Shown here: positions 9,074 to 16,735 of the stretch, piece by piece
Layout: each line of letters opens with the position of its first letter
Position numbering within the stretch: the stretch's first letter is position 1
From: Prolixibacter denitrificans
Lineage (GTDB): Bacteria > Bacteroidota > Bacteroidia > Bacteroidales > Prolixibacteraceae
Assembly: GCF_003014495.1 (NCBI RefSeq)
Contig: NZ_PYGC01000003.1
Location: 248,001-312,000, forward strand
Direction: 5' to 3'
DNA length: 64,000 nucleotides
Translations under genes and position numbers: made by a program
The notes under the pieces: generated by a model
The model's input: only the letters and a program-made list of their open reading frames with translations
Database searches by the model: none
What the model was told of the DNA's origin: nothing

Positions 9074-9492
9074 ATGTGAAAACTCAAGGTAAAGGCAAAG
9101 AAAAAGGGCGGTAAAGATACCGCCCTTAATTTTCCACCAACAAAAATTATTTAACCTCAAATCCCCCCTGTAAGAAACAGACGACCACTTCTCTTTCTAC
9201 AGGGTTCTACAAATATATATATTTTTTTTAACTGTCAATTACCCTTGTTTGTTAATGAATGTTAATTTCAAATATTCACGTAAAAAAGTGACCGCTCCAC
9301 GCACCAAAATCTACACATAAATCACTGTTCTACTAGCCATTAAACACACAGCAACACAATCAAGAATACCGCCAGTTACACAATTAAAATTTATTCTAAA
9401 TAAAATTTTTCTCCTTGTTTAAAACATAAAAATTCATAAAACATAAAAAAGGTAACCGAATGACTCCCATTTCATTTTTACCCAGCCATAAA
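9074..9492. other. Gene-free AT-rich spacer with two hairpins
   Basis: No coding frame is supported here. Two structures are visible. AAGGGCGGT (9104-9112) pairs with ACCGCCCTT (9119-9127) over 6 nt. A second stem has CCCTGTA-A-GAAA (9166-9177) against TTTCTACAGGG (9194-9204), an 11-bp stem with one bulge and a 16-nt loop, followed by an 8-T run at 9222-9229. Both could belong to an untranslated RNA or serve as back-up terminators. The rest is plain AT-rich sequence. Confidence 0.35.
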
Positions 9493-9525
9493 TTTAGACT
9501 ACATCGCCAAAAATCCTAATTTTGC
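9493..9525 (+). promoter_or_regulatory. Bacteroidota promoter of the GT2-flippase pair
   Basis: TTTA (9493-9496), a 20-nt spacer and TAATTTTGC (9517-9525) match the Bacteroidota -33/-7 consensus, with a perfect -7. The predicted start of transcription is about 15 nt before ATG 9547. Confidence 0.6.
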
Positions 9526-9546
9526 CTCAAATCAGAAACAGAGTCC

Positions 9547-10491
9547 ATGGAAAAAATTTCAGTGGTGGTCACCGTTTTTAACGAGGAAGATAACATCCGG
9601 CCACTGGTTGAACAAATAACTGCAGCCTTAACCGATTACCCGTTCGAGATTGTCTACGTTGACGATGGTTCGACCGACAATACCGTCCAGGTCATCAAAT
9701 CGATGAATAATCCACACCTGAAGCTGGTCGAACTAAAGAAAAACTTCGGACAGTGCCCGGCGTTAAAAGCAGGCATAGACTATGCAACCGGTGATTTCAT
9801 TGTGACGATGGACGGCGATTTGCAAAACGACCCATCCGACATCCCTATGATGGTCGAGCGGGCCAAGGAAGGCGATTTCGATTTGGTTGCCGGTATTCGC
9901 GAAAAGCGGAAAGACGGGTTCATTCTTCGGAAACTTCCGTCGAAACTGGCTAACTGGCTGATTCGTCGGGTGACGAAAGTAGATATCAAAGACAATGGCT
10001 GCGCGTTGAAGGTTTTCCGTGCTGATATGGCCAAAAGCATTCCGTTGTACGGCGAACTGCACCGCTTCATTTCGGTGCTGGCTCACTATGAAGGAGCCAA
10101 AATTGACCAGGTAAATGTGAAGCACCACGCGCGTATTCACGGCCAATCGAAATATGGTTTGTCACGTACTTTCCGGGTGCTCAGCGACCTCATCCTGATG
10201 CTCTTCTTCCGTAAGTACATGCAGAAACCCATGCACTTCTTCGGAACGTTCGGCATTCTCACCGGCATGGCTGGTGGCGCCATCCTCTTCTACTTCTTTA
10301 TCCTGAAACTGATGGGTGAAAACATCTGGGGACGTCCGTTGCTGTTGCTCGGAATCATTTTGCTATTCATCGGCTTTCAGATTATCACGCTGGGATTGCT
10401 GCTCGACTACCAGATGCGCACCTACTACGAATCACAACATAAAGCACCCTATAAAGTAAGACGGGTAACCGGTGGAGAAGAAGCAAATTAA
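9547..10491 (+). CDS. Glycosyltransferase family 2, polyprenyl-phosphate sugar transferase type
   Basis: A 314-residue inverting glycosyltransferase of the DPM1/GtrB type, predicted to transfer a sugar from a nucleotide donor to a polyprenyl phosphate at the inner face of the cytoplasmic membrane. The nucleotide-binding start is SVVVTVFNEEDNI; the metal-binding DGDLQND is at 89-95; the late motif RIHGQSKYGLSRTFRV is typical of this subfamily. Two C-terminal membrane helices (about 235-255 and 268-292) anchor it. The next gene, a YbhN-type flippase-like protein, overlaps it by 20 nt. The pair probably makes and handles a lipid-linked sugar for envelope glycosylation. Confidence 0.85.
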   Translation: MEKISVVVTVFNEEDNIRPLVEQITAALTDYPFEIVYVDDGSTDNTVQVIKSMNNPHLKLVELKKNFGQCPALKAGIDYATGDFIVTMDGDLQNDPSDIPMMVERAKEGDFDLVAGIREKRKDGFILRKLPSKLANWLIRRVTKVDIKDNGCALKVFRADMAKSIPLYGELHRFISVLAHYEGAKIDQVNVKHHARIHGQSKYGLSRTFRVLSDLILMLFFRKYMQKPMHFFGTFGILTGMAGGAILFYFFILKLMGENIWGRPLLLLGIILLFIGFQIITLGLLLDYQMRTYYESQHKAPYKVRRVTGGEEAN

Positions 10492-11368
10492 AAAGATTGG
10501 AATTAACCTGCTGAAACTGGTGATTTCGGCAGGAGCCATTGCCTGGGTACTTTCCAAAATTTCCTTCCGGGAAGTACTGCATATTTTCGGGCAATCGGCG
10601 CCGGGATACCTGTTGCTGGCTTTGCTGTTTTTTGTGCTATCGAAAGTACTGGCAGCTTTCCGGCTCAACCTCCTTTTCCGCGAAAGCGGGGCACACCTCT
10701 CATGGTGGCTCAACCTGAAGCTTTACTGGATGGGCATGTTTTACAATTTGTTCCTTCCGGGAGGAATTGGTGGCGACGGCTACAAGATTTACCTCGTGAA
10801 CAAATTCCGGCAAAACGGCCTGAAAAAGAATTTTGGCGCTGTGGTTATCGACCGGGTATCCGGACTCGTAGCTATCGGACTTATTACCATTACGCTCTAT
10901 TTCTTTTCGGCCATCCAAATTCCGTACGGACAATGGGCCTGGGTTGGATATTTTCTGGTATACGGCGGATTTTTGCTGTTGCTAAAGCTCTTCTTTCCCC
11001 TGCTTCTGCGCATTCATCTACCATTGACCGGTTGGTCTCTGGCACTACAACTCGCGCAGTTGCTTTCTGCCTTGTTCATTTTGCTGGCCTTCCATCAGCA
11101 GGCTAATTTGGTCGATTACCTGTTCCTCTTCTTCCTTTCTTCGGTTGCGGCGGCATTACCGATTACCATTGGAGGAGCCGGCGCCCGCGAACTGGTTTTC
11201 CTGTATGGCTCGCAGCAATTGGGACTGGCAAGCGACCTTTCGATTGCGCTCAGCTTCATGTTTTATCTCATTACTGCCTTTGCATCGCTTTGGGGAATTG
11301 TCTGGGTATTTCGTCCTCCCTTCCGGGAAGAAGGTGAAACTGATGAAGCAACCGAGCCTGTTTCCTGA
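10472..11368 (+). CDS. YbhN/AglD-type flippase-like integral membrane protein (UPF0104)
   Basis: A 298-residue polytopic membrane protein of the lysylphosphatidylglycerol-synthase transmembrane family (YbhN/AglD, UPF0104). About seven to eight hydrophobic helices are visible, with the conserved loop NLFLPGGIGGDGYKIYLV and the later TIGGAGARELVFLYG. Members near polyprenyl glycosyltransferases are thought to help lipid-carrier handling or flipping, which is inference here. The GTG 10472 start overlaps the glycosyltransferase gene by 20 nt, showing translational coupling. There is no MprF synthase domain, so aminoacyl-lipid synthesis is unlikely. Confidence 0.8.
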   Translation: MEKKQIKKIGINLLKLVISAGAIAWVLSKISFREVLHIFGQSAPGYLLLALLFFVLSKVLAAFRLNLLFRESGAHLSWWLNLKLYWMGMFYNLFLPGGIGGDGYKIYLVNKFRQNGLKKNFGAVVIDRVSGLVAIGLITITLYFFSAIQIPYGQWAWVGYFLVYGGFLLLLKLFFPLLLRIHLPLTGWSLALQLAQLLSALFILLAFHQQANLVDYLFLFFLSSVAAALPITIGGAGARELVFLYGSQQLGLASDLSIALSFMFYLITAFASLWGIVWVFRPPFREEGETDEATEPVS

Positions 11369-11391
11369 AAAATAGACTGCAAAGCAAACCA

Positions 11392-11424
11392 TTTGGGCAG
11401 AACGATATTTTGTCCGATTTTTGC
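11392..11424 (+). promoter_or_regulatory. Possible Bacteroidota promoter of the symporter gene
   Basis: TTTG (11392-11395), a 20-nt spacer and GATTTTTGC (11416-11424) resemble the -33/-7 pair with one mismatch in the TA of the -7. This supports ATG 11448 rather than the in-frame TTG 11421, which lies inside the -7 element. Confidence 0.4.
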
Positions 11425-11447
11425 ACCACATCAAAACGTTCGGCTGC

Positions 11448-12824
11448 ATGATTAAATACGTTTTCCTGGTACTTTATCTGGTCATCATGATTTGGGTGGG
11501 CATTCGGTCCTCCCGGAAGATCAAAACTACGGGTGATTTCTTCGTTGCCGGGAAACGGGGCAGTTTGTGGCAGGTAACCGGTTCCATGCTGGCTACCATT
11601 TTGGGAAGTTCAGCTATCCTGGGAACGGTCAACTTAGCGTACGTGCAGGGCTGGGCGGCTTCGTGGCTGATGCTTTCGGCGGCTGCCGGATTTATCGTTC
11701 TCATACCATTGGCCAAATATGTCAGCCGGTTCGGCAAGTATACACTCCCGCAGTTGGTGGGCGACTTTTACGGCCCAAAAGCCAAGACACTCGCCTCCAT
11801 TATTATTCCACTGGCGTGGATTGGCATCGTGGCGGCACAAATCATAGGTGCAGCCAAAATCATGAACAGCTTCTTCGGTCTGGGCTATGGCTACGGTGTG
11901 ATAGGAGCCGGACTGGTTTTCGTTTTCTATACCCTCATCGGCGGACAGGTTTCCATCCTGAAGACCGACCAGTTTCAGGCGCTATTTATCCTCACCGGAG
12001 TATTGATTTCAGCCATCTACATTTTCTTTCATTTTCCGGTTTCGCCGGTAAAGATGACACCGATGGGATTTCCGTTTAACCAGCATTTCGATGTGTTGGA
12101 CCTGCTGGTACTATTGCTCTCCTACTCGACAACCTTTGTGGTAGGACCGGATATCTATTCGCGGCTGTTTTGTGCCGACAGTGAGGAAACCGCCCGTAAA
12201 AGTGTCAGGCTTTCGGCCATTATCCTCATCCCGTTCGCTTTTCTGATTACATTCCTCGGTGTTTTCGCCAGCTACCAGTATCCCTACCTGGATTACCACA
12301 CCGGTTCGGCTTTGATTCCGGTTATTATTCACGTCATGCCCGAATGGGGCATCGGATTAATGATGGCGGCATTGCTTTCAGCGGTGATGTCATCCGCCGA
12401 TACCACCTTGCTAACGGCCTCCATTATCATCAGCGACCCCATTTCCAAAGGACTCGATACCAACAATTCATTACTAAATACCCGGCTCATTATTCTTGGT
12501 CTGGGCGGACTCAGCATTTTGCTGGCGCTGGAAGTCACCTCCATCATCCAGGTGCTGCTGATTGCGCTGGCTGTATTCTCCGGTGCGTTCATTGTACCAA
12601 CAGCAGCCGGATTACTCGGCTTCCGCACCAGCGAGAGAAAAAGTACCATGGCCATGGCAGCCGGAAGTATCCTGGCATTAGCCGGAAAAGTTTACAGTCT
12701 GTACGGCGACCGGATGATTGGCAATTGGATCATCATTTCCGCTTTCGCTGTGAATGCACTCATCCTGTTTAGCGGTAGAAAGAAACGAGACGTTAGACAT
12801 CAGACACAAGACGCCAGACAATAG
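11448..12824 (+). CDS. Sodium:solute symporter family transporter
   Basis: A 458-residue polytopic membrane protein of the SSS family, which imports sugars, cyclitols, amino acids or other solutes with sodium. It has about 12-13 hydrophobic helices. The first is IKYVFLVLYLVIMIWVGI; TTGDFFVAGKRGSLW is the classic loop after helix 1; SAVMSSADTTLLTAS is the conserved sodium-site helix. ATG 11448 is preferred over TTG 11421. The substrate is not readable, but the neighbouring Gfo/Idh/MocA genes suggest a sugar or polyol. The C-terminal tail RDVRHQTQDARQ is encoded by an intergenic AGAC-type repeat that has run into the gene, so the original end was probably different. Confidence 0.85.
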   Translation: MIKYVFLVLYLVIMIWVGIRSSRKIKTTGDFFVAGKRGSLWQVTGSMLATILGSSAILGTVNLAYVQGWAASWLMLSAAAGFIVLIPLAKYVSRFGKYTLPQLVGDFYGPKAKTLASIIIPLAWIGIVAAQIIGAAKIMNSFFGLGYGYGVIGAGLVFVFYTLIGGQVSILKTDQFQALFILTGVLISAIYIFFHFPVSPVKMTPMGFPFNQHFDVLDLLVLLLSYSTTFVVGPDIYSRLFCADSEETARKSVRLSAIILIPFAFLITFLGVFASYQYPYLDYHTGSALIPVIIHVMPEWGIGLMMAALLSAVMSSADTTLLTASIIISDPISKGLDTNNSLLNTRLIILGLGGLSILLALEVTSIIQVLLIALAVFSGAFIVPTAAGLLGFRTSERKSTMAMAAGSILALAGKVYSLYGDRMIGNWIIISAFAVNALILFSGRKKRDVRHQTQDARQ

Positions 12825-12861
12825 ATACCAGACATTAGATTTTAGACATCAGAAAAGAGAC
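12786..12861 (+). repeat. AGAC-type degenerate tandem repeat
   Basis: About eight imperfect copies of a roughly 10-nt unit (AGACATCAGAC, AGACGCCAGAC, AGATACCAGAC and similar) run in tandem. They supply the last codons and the stop of the symporter gene. A similar tract in opposite orientation is found at about 13287-13320. Confidence 0.6.
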
Positions 12862-13368
12862 AGAATCCATTGCGGTCGAAAGAACCTTTGCTTTTCAATC
12901 ATCATCATCGCGCGACCGCGGTTCCCGCGCACTATGCCAACCATTTGTTAAAACCGGTGGCTATTCAACTCCAATCCCGCCGGGATTAATACATACATTT
13001 CTATTTCCAAACATACCTCTCCAGTCTTGCATCCCGGAGGGACAGCTTAATTCAGCCCAATGGCAACGCCTTGGGAGATGAATATGTCGCGAAATACATA
13101 TCGCCCTGTAAGGGCAGATTAATAGTAAGTTTAATCTCTGATGATGTTTTTCCCAGTTGCGGTCGCAAACAATCATCAATTTTCAATCAACACCACCTCG
13201 CGACCACTATCACTTTTGCATAATTTTTATCCCCGGGTTAACACACTGAGCTCATATCCTTTCATCCTTTTGGGATTTTTTAGTCTGGGGAATGTCTGTC
13301 TCCTGTCTAAAATCTATTATCTCTCCTCTTTTCTTAAAACTTAACACTTCCCACTTAAAACTACAGAC
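12862..13368. repeat. Gene-free repeat-rich stretch with hairpin modules
   Basis: No gene is supported. It holds two GCGGTCG/CGACCGC hairpin modules: arms 12872-12878 with 12913-12919, and arms 13159-13165 with 13201-13207 (one mismatch). There is also a chain of short palindromes: ATCCCGCCGGGAT (12974-12986), TCCCGGAGGGA (13032-13042) and GCCCTGTAAGGGC (13103-13115). At 13287-13320 an AGAC-type tract runs in opposite orientation, followed by AAAACTTAACACTTCCC-like repeats. It has the look of accumulated REP/MITE-like elements without a transposase. Confidence 0.5.
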
Positions 13369-13405
13369 AAAAAAACAGGCTCCCCAATTGCTTGAGAAAC
13401 CTGTC
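13369..13405 (-). terminator. Terminator of the Tat/lipoprotein Gfo/Idh/MocA gene
   Basis: On the minus strand ACAGG and CCTGT form the base of an imperfect stem spanning 13375-13404, followed by a run of seven T (plus-strand A run 13369-13375). It lies about 30 nt after the stop at 13436. Confidence 0.65.
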
Positions 13406-13435
13406 TTGTTAACGTATAAACTATACTTATGGCTA

Positions 13436-14764
13436 CTAAGTCAACGTCCAGGGTGAGCGATATTCGTAATGCAATTTCGCGGTAGCTGCACCGTCTTCGT
13501 CATCCACAAAAGTTTCCGTATCCGGATCCCATTTGATGGTGCGTTTCAGGTCGCAGGCAATGTTACCGAGGTTACAAACCGTAGCACTACTGTGTCCGAT
13601 TTCTACCGGAACAACCGGGTCTTTCCTTTCGCGAACGGCTTCGATGAAGTTTACCTGGTGCGGGATTTTGGTTTCGTACGGACCGTCATCCGCTACCGAT
13701 TCCGCCGGCATAAATTTCTCGTCAGAAGCATTGAAATAACCACGGGCTACTTCAATCCAGCCGGTTTCGCCCCAGAACTTCACTCCCTTGGTCAGCTTCT
13801 CATCGAAAGGCTCGGAAGTCATCACGGCTCCGTCGGCATACTTGAACTGCATGAACTCGGTGCCGTCGCCAATGGGCGAAATCTCGATAGGACCGCTACC
13901 ATCCATGCCTAAGCCCCACTGGGCAATGTCGAACATGTGAGCGCCCCAGTCGGTTGTGAAACCACCACCGGTTTCCTTGTACCAGCGCCAGCCTCCCCAG
14001 AATTGCTCATCCTGTGGCGGGTCGAGTGAAATAGGCGGATTCAGTTCGTTGTTGAAATAAATATCACCAGCCAACGGGCCTAACCAACGGTCCCAGTTCA
14101 AATCTTCAGGAATCGGTTCTTCCGGAAGCGTATACGGAGTAGGCGGTGCACCTACGTAAGCATTGATTTTCGTTATTTTACCCAGCTTGCCCGATTGTAC
14201 CAGCTCGACAGCATGCTGGAAGTTGGGATCGGAGCGTTGTTGACTACCGATGGCCAGTACGCGGTCGTTGTCGCGAACGGCCTGACGTAGCACTTGTCCT
14301 TCCTTGATGGTGAAGGTCATCGGCTTCTCGAGGTACACATCCTTGCCGGCTTTACAGGCAGCCACAGCAATCATGGCATGCGCATGGTCCGGGGTGGCAA
14401 TCACCACCGCGTCGATATCTTCGCGAGCCAACAGGTCTTCATATTTTTCGTACGTTTTCACATCCGCTTTCTGACCGGCTTTGGCATAAAAATCAGTCAC
14501 GCGTTGTTCGAAACGTTTGCGTTTTCTTCCATACACATCGCAACCGGCTACTACTTGCGTACCCGGAATCTGCAGAAATCCGTTGAGCAGGAACATGGAC
14601 TGACGGCCCATACCAATGAAGCCCATGCGGATGGTTTTGTCTGTTGCAGCAGGTTTTTGTTTACAGGAGGAAAGTCCCGGAAGTACGGCTAATCCCGCCA
14701 TTCCGGCAGCGGTAGTCCCCAAAAAGCGTCTGCGGCTGACGCCCTTCTTCGCATCTTTTTCCAT
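13436..14764 (-). CDS. Exported Gfo/Idh/MocA oxidoreductase with combined Tat and lipobox signal
   Basis: A 442-residue exported dehydrogenase. The N-terminus combines twin arginines (SRRRFLGTTAAGMAG, residues 10-24) with a lipobox-like LPGLSSC ending at Cys34, so a Tat-exported lipoprotein is likely. The Rossmann motif GFIGMGRQ is at 48-55 and EKP is at 146-148, followed by the family insert with GGFTTDWGAHMFDIAQWG. Flanked on both sides by long repeat-filled spacers, it appears monocistronic, with its own terminator. The likely role is sugar or cyclitol oxidoreduction on the periplasmic side; the substrate is unknown. Confidence 0.85.
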   Translation of the reverse strand: MEKDAKKGVSRRRFLGTTAAGMAGLAVLPGLSSCKQKPAATDKTIRMGFIGMGRQSMFLLNGFLQIPGTQVVAGCDVYGRKRKRFEQRVTDFYAKAGQKADVKTYEKYEDLLAREDIDAVVIATPDHAHAMIAVAACKAGKDVYLEKPMTFTIKEGQVLRQAVRDNDRVLAIGSQQRSDPNFQHAVELVQSGKLGKITKINAYVGAPPTPYTLPEEPIPEDLNWDRWLGPLAGDIYFNNELNPPISLDPPQDEQFWGGWRWYKETGGGFTTDWGAHMFDIAQWGLGMDGSGPIEISPIGDGTEFMQFKYADGAVMTSEPFDEKLTKGVKFWGETGWIEVARGYFNASDEKFMPAESVADDGPYETKIPHQVNFIEAVRERKDPVVPVEIGHSSATVCNLGNIACDLKRTIKWDPDTETFVDDEDGAATAKLHYEYRSPWTLT

Positions 14765-15488
14765 AGTTTACATTTAATAGGTTAAGTTACAAGTTCGGCG
14801 TTTGGTGTCCGAAAAACTGGCTACAAATTAATGAATATATGTTAATTGTACAGTATGGGTGGAGAATTTCTTCGACAGAAAGCAATCCTGACAGGTTTTG
14901 AAAACCTGTCAGGATAGGTATTCCAATCACACAACCTATCCATTGCGGTCGAAACAACCTTTCTTTTTCAATCAATATCTTCCGGCGACCGCGATTCTCT
15001 CGCTTCATTCCAACCCCGGGTTGGCACCCGGGGCTAACAATATTTGACCCACTTCGGAGTCATAATTTCTCACGTTCTGAATTCGTCAAACCCAAAACCT
15101 TTCAACAAAACCATTGAATTACGAACGCTGATGGAACCGTCGGCTCCGCCCCTCTTTACTCGTAGAGAGGGGCAATTCAGACACCCTCTGAATGGGGTGA
15201 GTAGTAAAACCTTCGAATAAAATCCATGCATTAATTTCTACTCATCCCAACCCTTCTCTAATCATAGAGAAGGGCTCGCGTCACTGCAAAATCTCAACGA
15301 CCTGATTCAAAAACGAAAATCCAACCAGCATCGCAATAAAAAACGGACGCTGAATGAACCGCTGCCCCCTGGTTCCGTGCGACCATCCTTCGCGACCGCT
15401 CTCCTCCCCAGGTGGGGAGGCCGGGAGGGGCAATAAAACCAATTCAACGCATCACTCCAAAATAAACCACTGACAGGGTTCCATCCAC
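14765..15488. repeat. Gene-free palindromic repeat cluster
   Basis: No gene is supported. Visible elements are: a 31-nt near-perfect palindrome at 14885-14915; a GCGGTCG/CGACCGC hairpin module with arms 14945-14951 and 14986-14992; the palindromes GCCCCTCT/AGAGGGGC (15148-15155 with 15166-15173), CCCTTCTCT/AGAGAAGGG (15251-15259 with 15266-15274) and CTCCCC/GGGGAG (15404-15409 with 15414-15419); and a lone CGACCGC arm at 15393-15399. The remaining sequence shows no coding pattern. Confidence 0.55.
14885..14915. repeat. 31-nt near-perfect palindrome
   Basis: ATCCTGACAGGTTTT (14885-14899), a single G, then its exact reverse complement (14901-14915). The 15-bp arms with a one-base centre are more like a DNA palindrome or insertion scar than a normal terminator; no T tract follows on either strand. 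Confidence 0.8.
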
Positions 15489-15521
15489 AAAAAGAGCCGC
15501 CGGACAACAGCCCGGCGACTC
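15489..15521 (-). terminator. Strong terminator after the DUF6261 gene
   Basis: On the minus strand GAGTCGCCGG pairs with CCGGCGGCTC (one mismatch; plus-strand arms 15494-15503 and 15512-15521) around an 8-nt loop, followed by TTTTT (plus-strand A run 15489-15493). It lies 53 nt after the stop at 15575. Confidence 0.85.
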
Positions 15522-15574
15522 ACACTTAACTAAAATCTAAACTTATGAGTGAAAAACTAACCAATAAAACACAA

Positions 15575-16294
15575 TTATTCTTCTTCCACCGACGACTTCC
15601 GGGTGGCATTGGCCCGGGCGGTGGCCATGGTATTCGCGATTAACTCGTTCACCTGTCCGATGAGGGTGGACAACTCTTCCGATTTGTTGAACTGCTGCTG
15701 CACTTCCAGCCACGACAGGCTCATCTCTATTTGATTCTGCAAAACTTTTCGCAACCGGTAGGCCGACGTGGTCGTATCAGCTGCTTCGGCGGTTAGCTTT
15801 TGCTGGTAGATAGCTTCGAAAGCATCCGCGGCGGTCATCAGGCGTTCCAGCCAGGCCGTTCCCCCGACGGTGTTTAGCAATGCAGCATTTCCCTCCTGCT
15901 GCAGTTCGGCTATCAGGTTGCCCAGCCGCGATGACTCGGTCTGGTACCCTTCATTCTGCATCGACCAGCCCAGCCTTTTGAAAATGCTCAGCAGCGTATC
16001 TGCTGCAGCAGAATACCCGTCCAAACTGGCATACGAGCAAGCCACCAGGTAATGACGCAACGCCAGGTATGCCCGGTCGCGCACTTCGTCGGCCGTCGCT
16101 AACTTAGCGGTATATTCACTTTTCCGCTCTTTCTTGTATGCCGATTCAAAATCGAGAAATACGGCCTCAAGGGGAGTAATAACGGCTGTCAAAACGAGGG
16201 TTTCGGAATTGGCAGCTTTCAAGAGTTCCAGGAAACGACTGGTCACATTGTACACAGTATCCTGATCCAGATAACGATACGCAAATTTTTCCAT
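15575..16294 (-). CDS. DUF6261-type helical protein
   Basis: A 239-residue soluble, almost wholly alpha-helical protein that resembles the Bacteroidota-restricted DUF6261 family, recognised by eye from the MEKFAYRYLDQDTVYNV start and helical repeats with Ala/Leu heptads. ATG 16294 was chosen; the frame extends to 16396, but the added residues come from the repeat array upstream. No catalytic motif, signal peptide or membrane helix is visible. A long AAADTLLSIFKRLGW helix and a C-terminal helix ending in a charged KSSVEEE tail are noted. It has its own terminator, and a 41-bp degenerate tandem array begins about 105 nt upstream of its start. The function is unknown; the array may be its regulatory region or partner. 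Confidence 0.7.
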   Translation of the reverse strand: MEKFAYRYLDQDTVYNVTSRFLELLKAANSETLVLTAVITPLEAVFLDFESAYKKERKSEYTAKLATADEVRDRAYLALRHYLVACSYASLDGYSAAADTLLSIFKRLGWSMQNEGYQTESSRLGNLIAELQQEGNAALLNTVGGTAWLERLMTAADAFEAIYQQKLTAEAADTTTSAYRLRKVLQNQIEMSLSWLEVQQQFNKSEELSTLIGQVNELIANTMATARANATRKSSVEEE

Positions 16295-16398
16295 AATATA
16301 TTTATTTAGTGAAATTAGGGTTAGTATTTTATTGAGCCTGACCGATTGCCTGCATCGCCGGTTATCTGCCCGCACCGGGGAAAATCCTCCGGACATAA

Positions 16399-16735
16399 AT
16401 TGTTACGCCGCGACGCCGAAATAATCATCTCCCCAGGACGGAAGCATCTCATTGCAACGCGACGAGCTGCTTCCTGAAACTGAGACACCTCATTGCAGTG
16501 TAATGAACACCTTCCCGAAACTGAGGCACCTCGTTGCAGCGTGACGAGCAGTTCCCCGGAACAGAGCCACATCTTTACGCCGTGACAAGCTGCCTCCCGA
16601 AATTGAGGCACATCGTTACAGCGTGACGAACAACTTCCCGAAACTTAGCTATCCCGTTGCAGTGCAATGAACAACTCTCCGGAACAGAGACACCCCGATG
16701 CAGCTTGCATGAGTTGACTATCTCCGCACAGGTAC
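16399..16735. repeat. Degenerate 41-bp tandem array (about 8 units) upstream of the DUF6261 gene
   Basis: Six contiguous units of exactly 41 bp start at 16448, 16489, 16530, 16571, 16612 and 16653. A preceding unit (16399-16447) carries an 8-bp insertion, and a decayed unit follows at 16694-16735; weaker similarity may extend further on both sides. Two blocks recur: GTTGCAGCGTGACGA, an imperfect palindrome with TTGCAGTGCAA in the sixth unit, and CTTCCCGAAACTGAGGCAC, with TTCCCCGGAA in the third. The unit length is not a multiple of three, and frames across it do not repeat, so the array is non-coding. It is not CRISPR: there are no identical repeats separated by unique spacers. Confidence 0.85.

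Noticed and set aside
11421-11447. Earlier TTG start for the symporter
   Set aside because: It lies within the predicted -7 element, and ATG 11448 starts the first membrane helix normally.
12862-15488. Insertion sequence
   Set aside because: No transposase frame, no long terminal inverted repeats and no target duplications could be seen; only short hairpin repeats.
16399-16735. CRISPR-like regular array
   Set aside because: Units are contiguous, degenerate and lack identical repeats with unique spacers; no cas gene is nearby.
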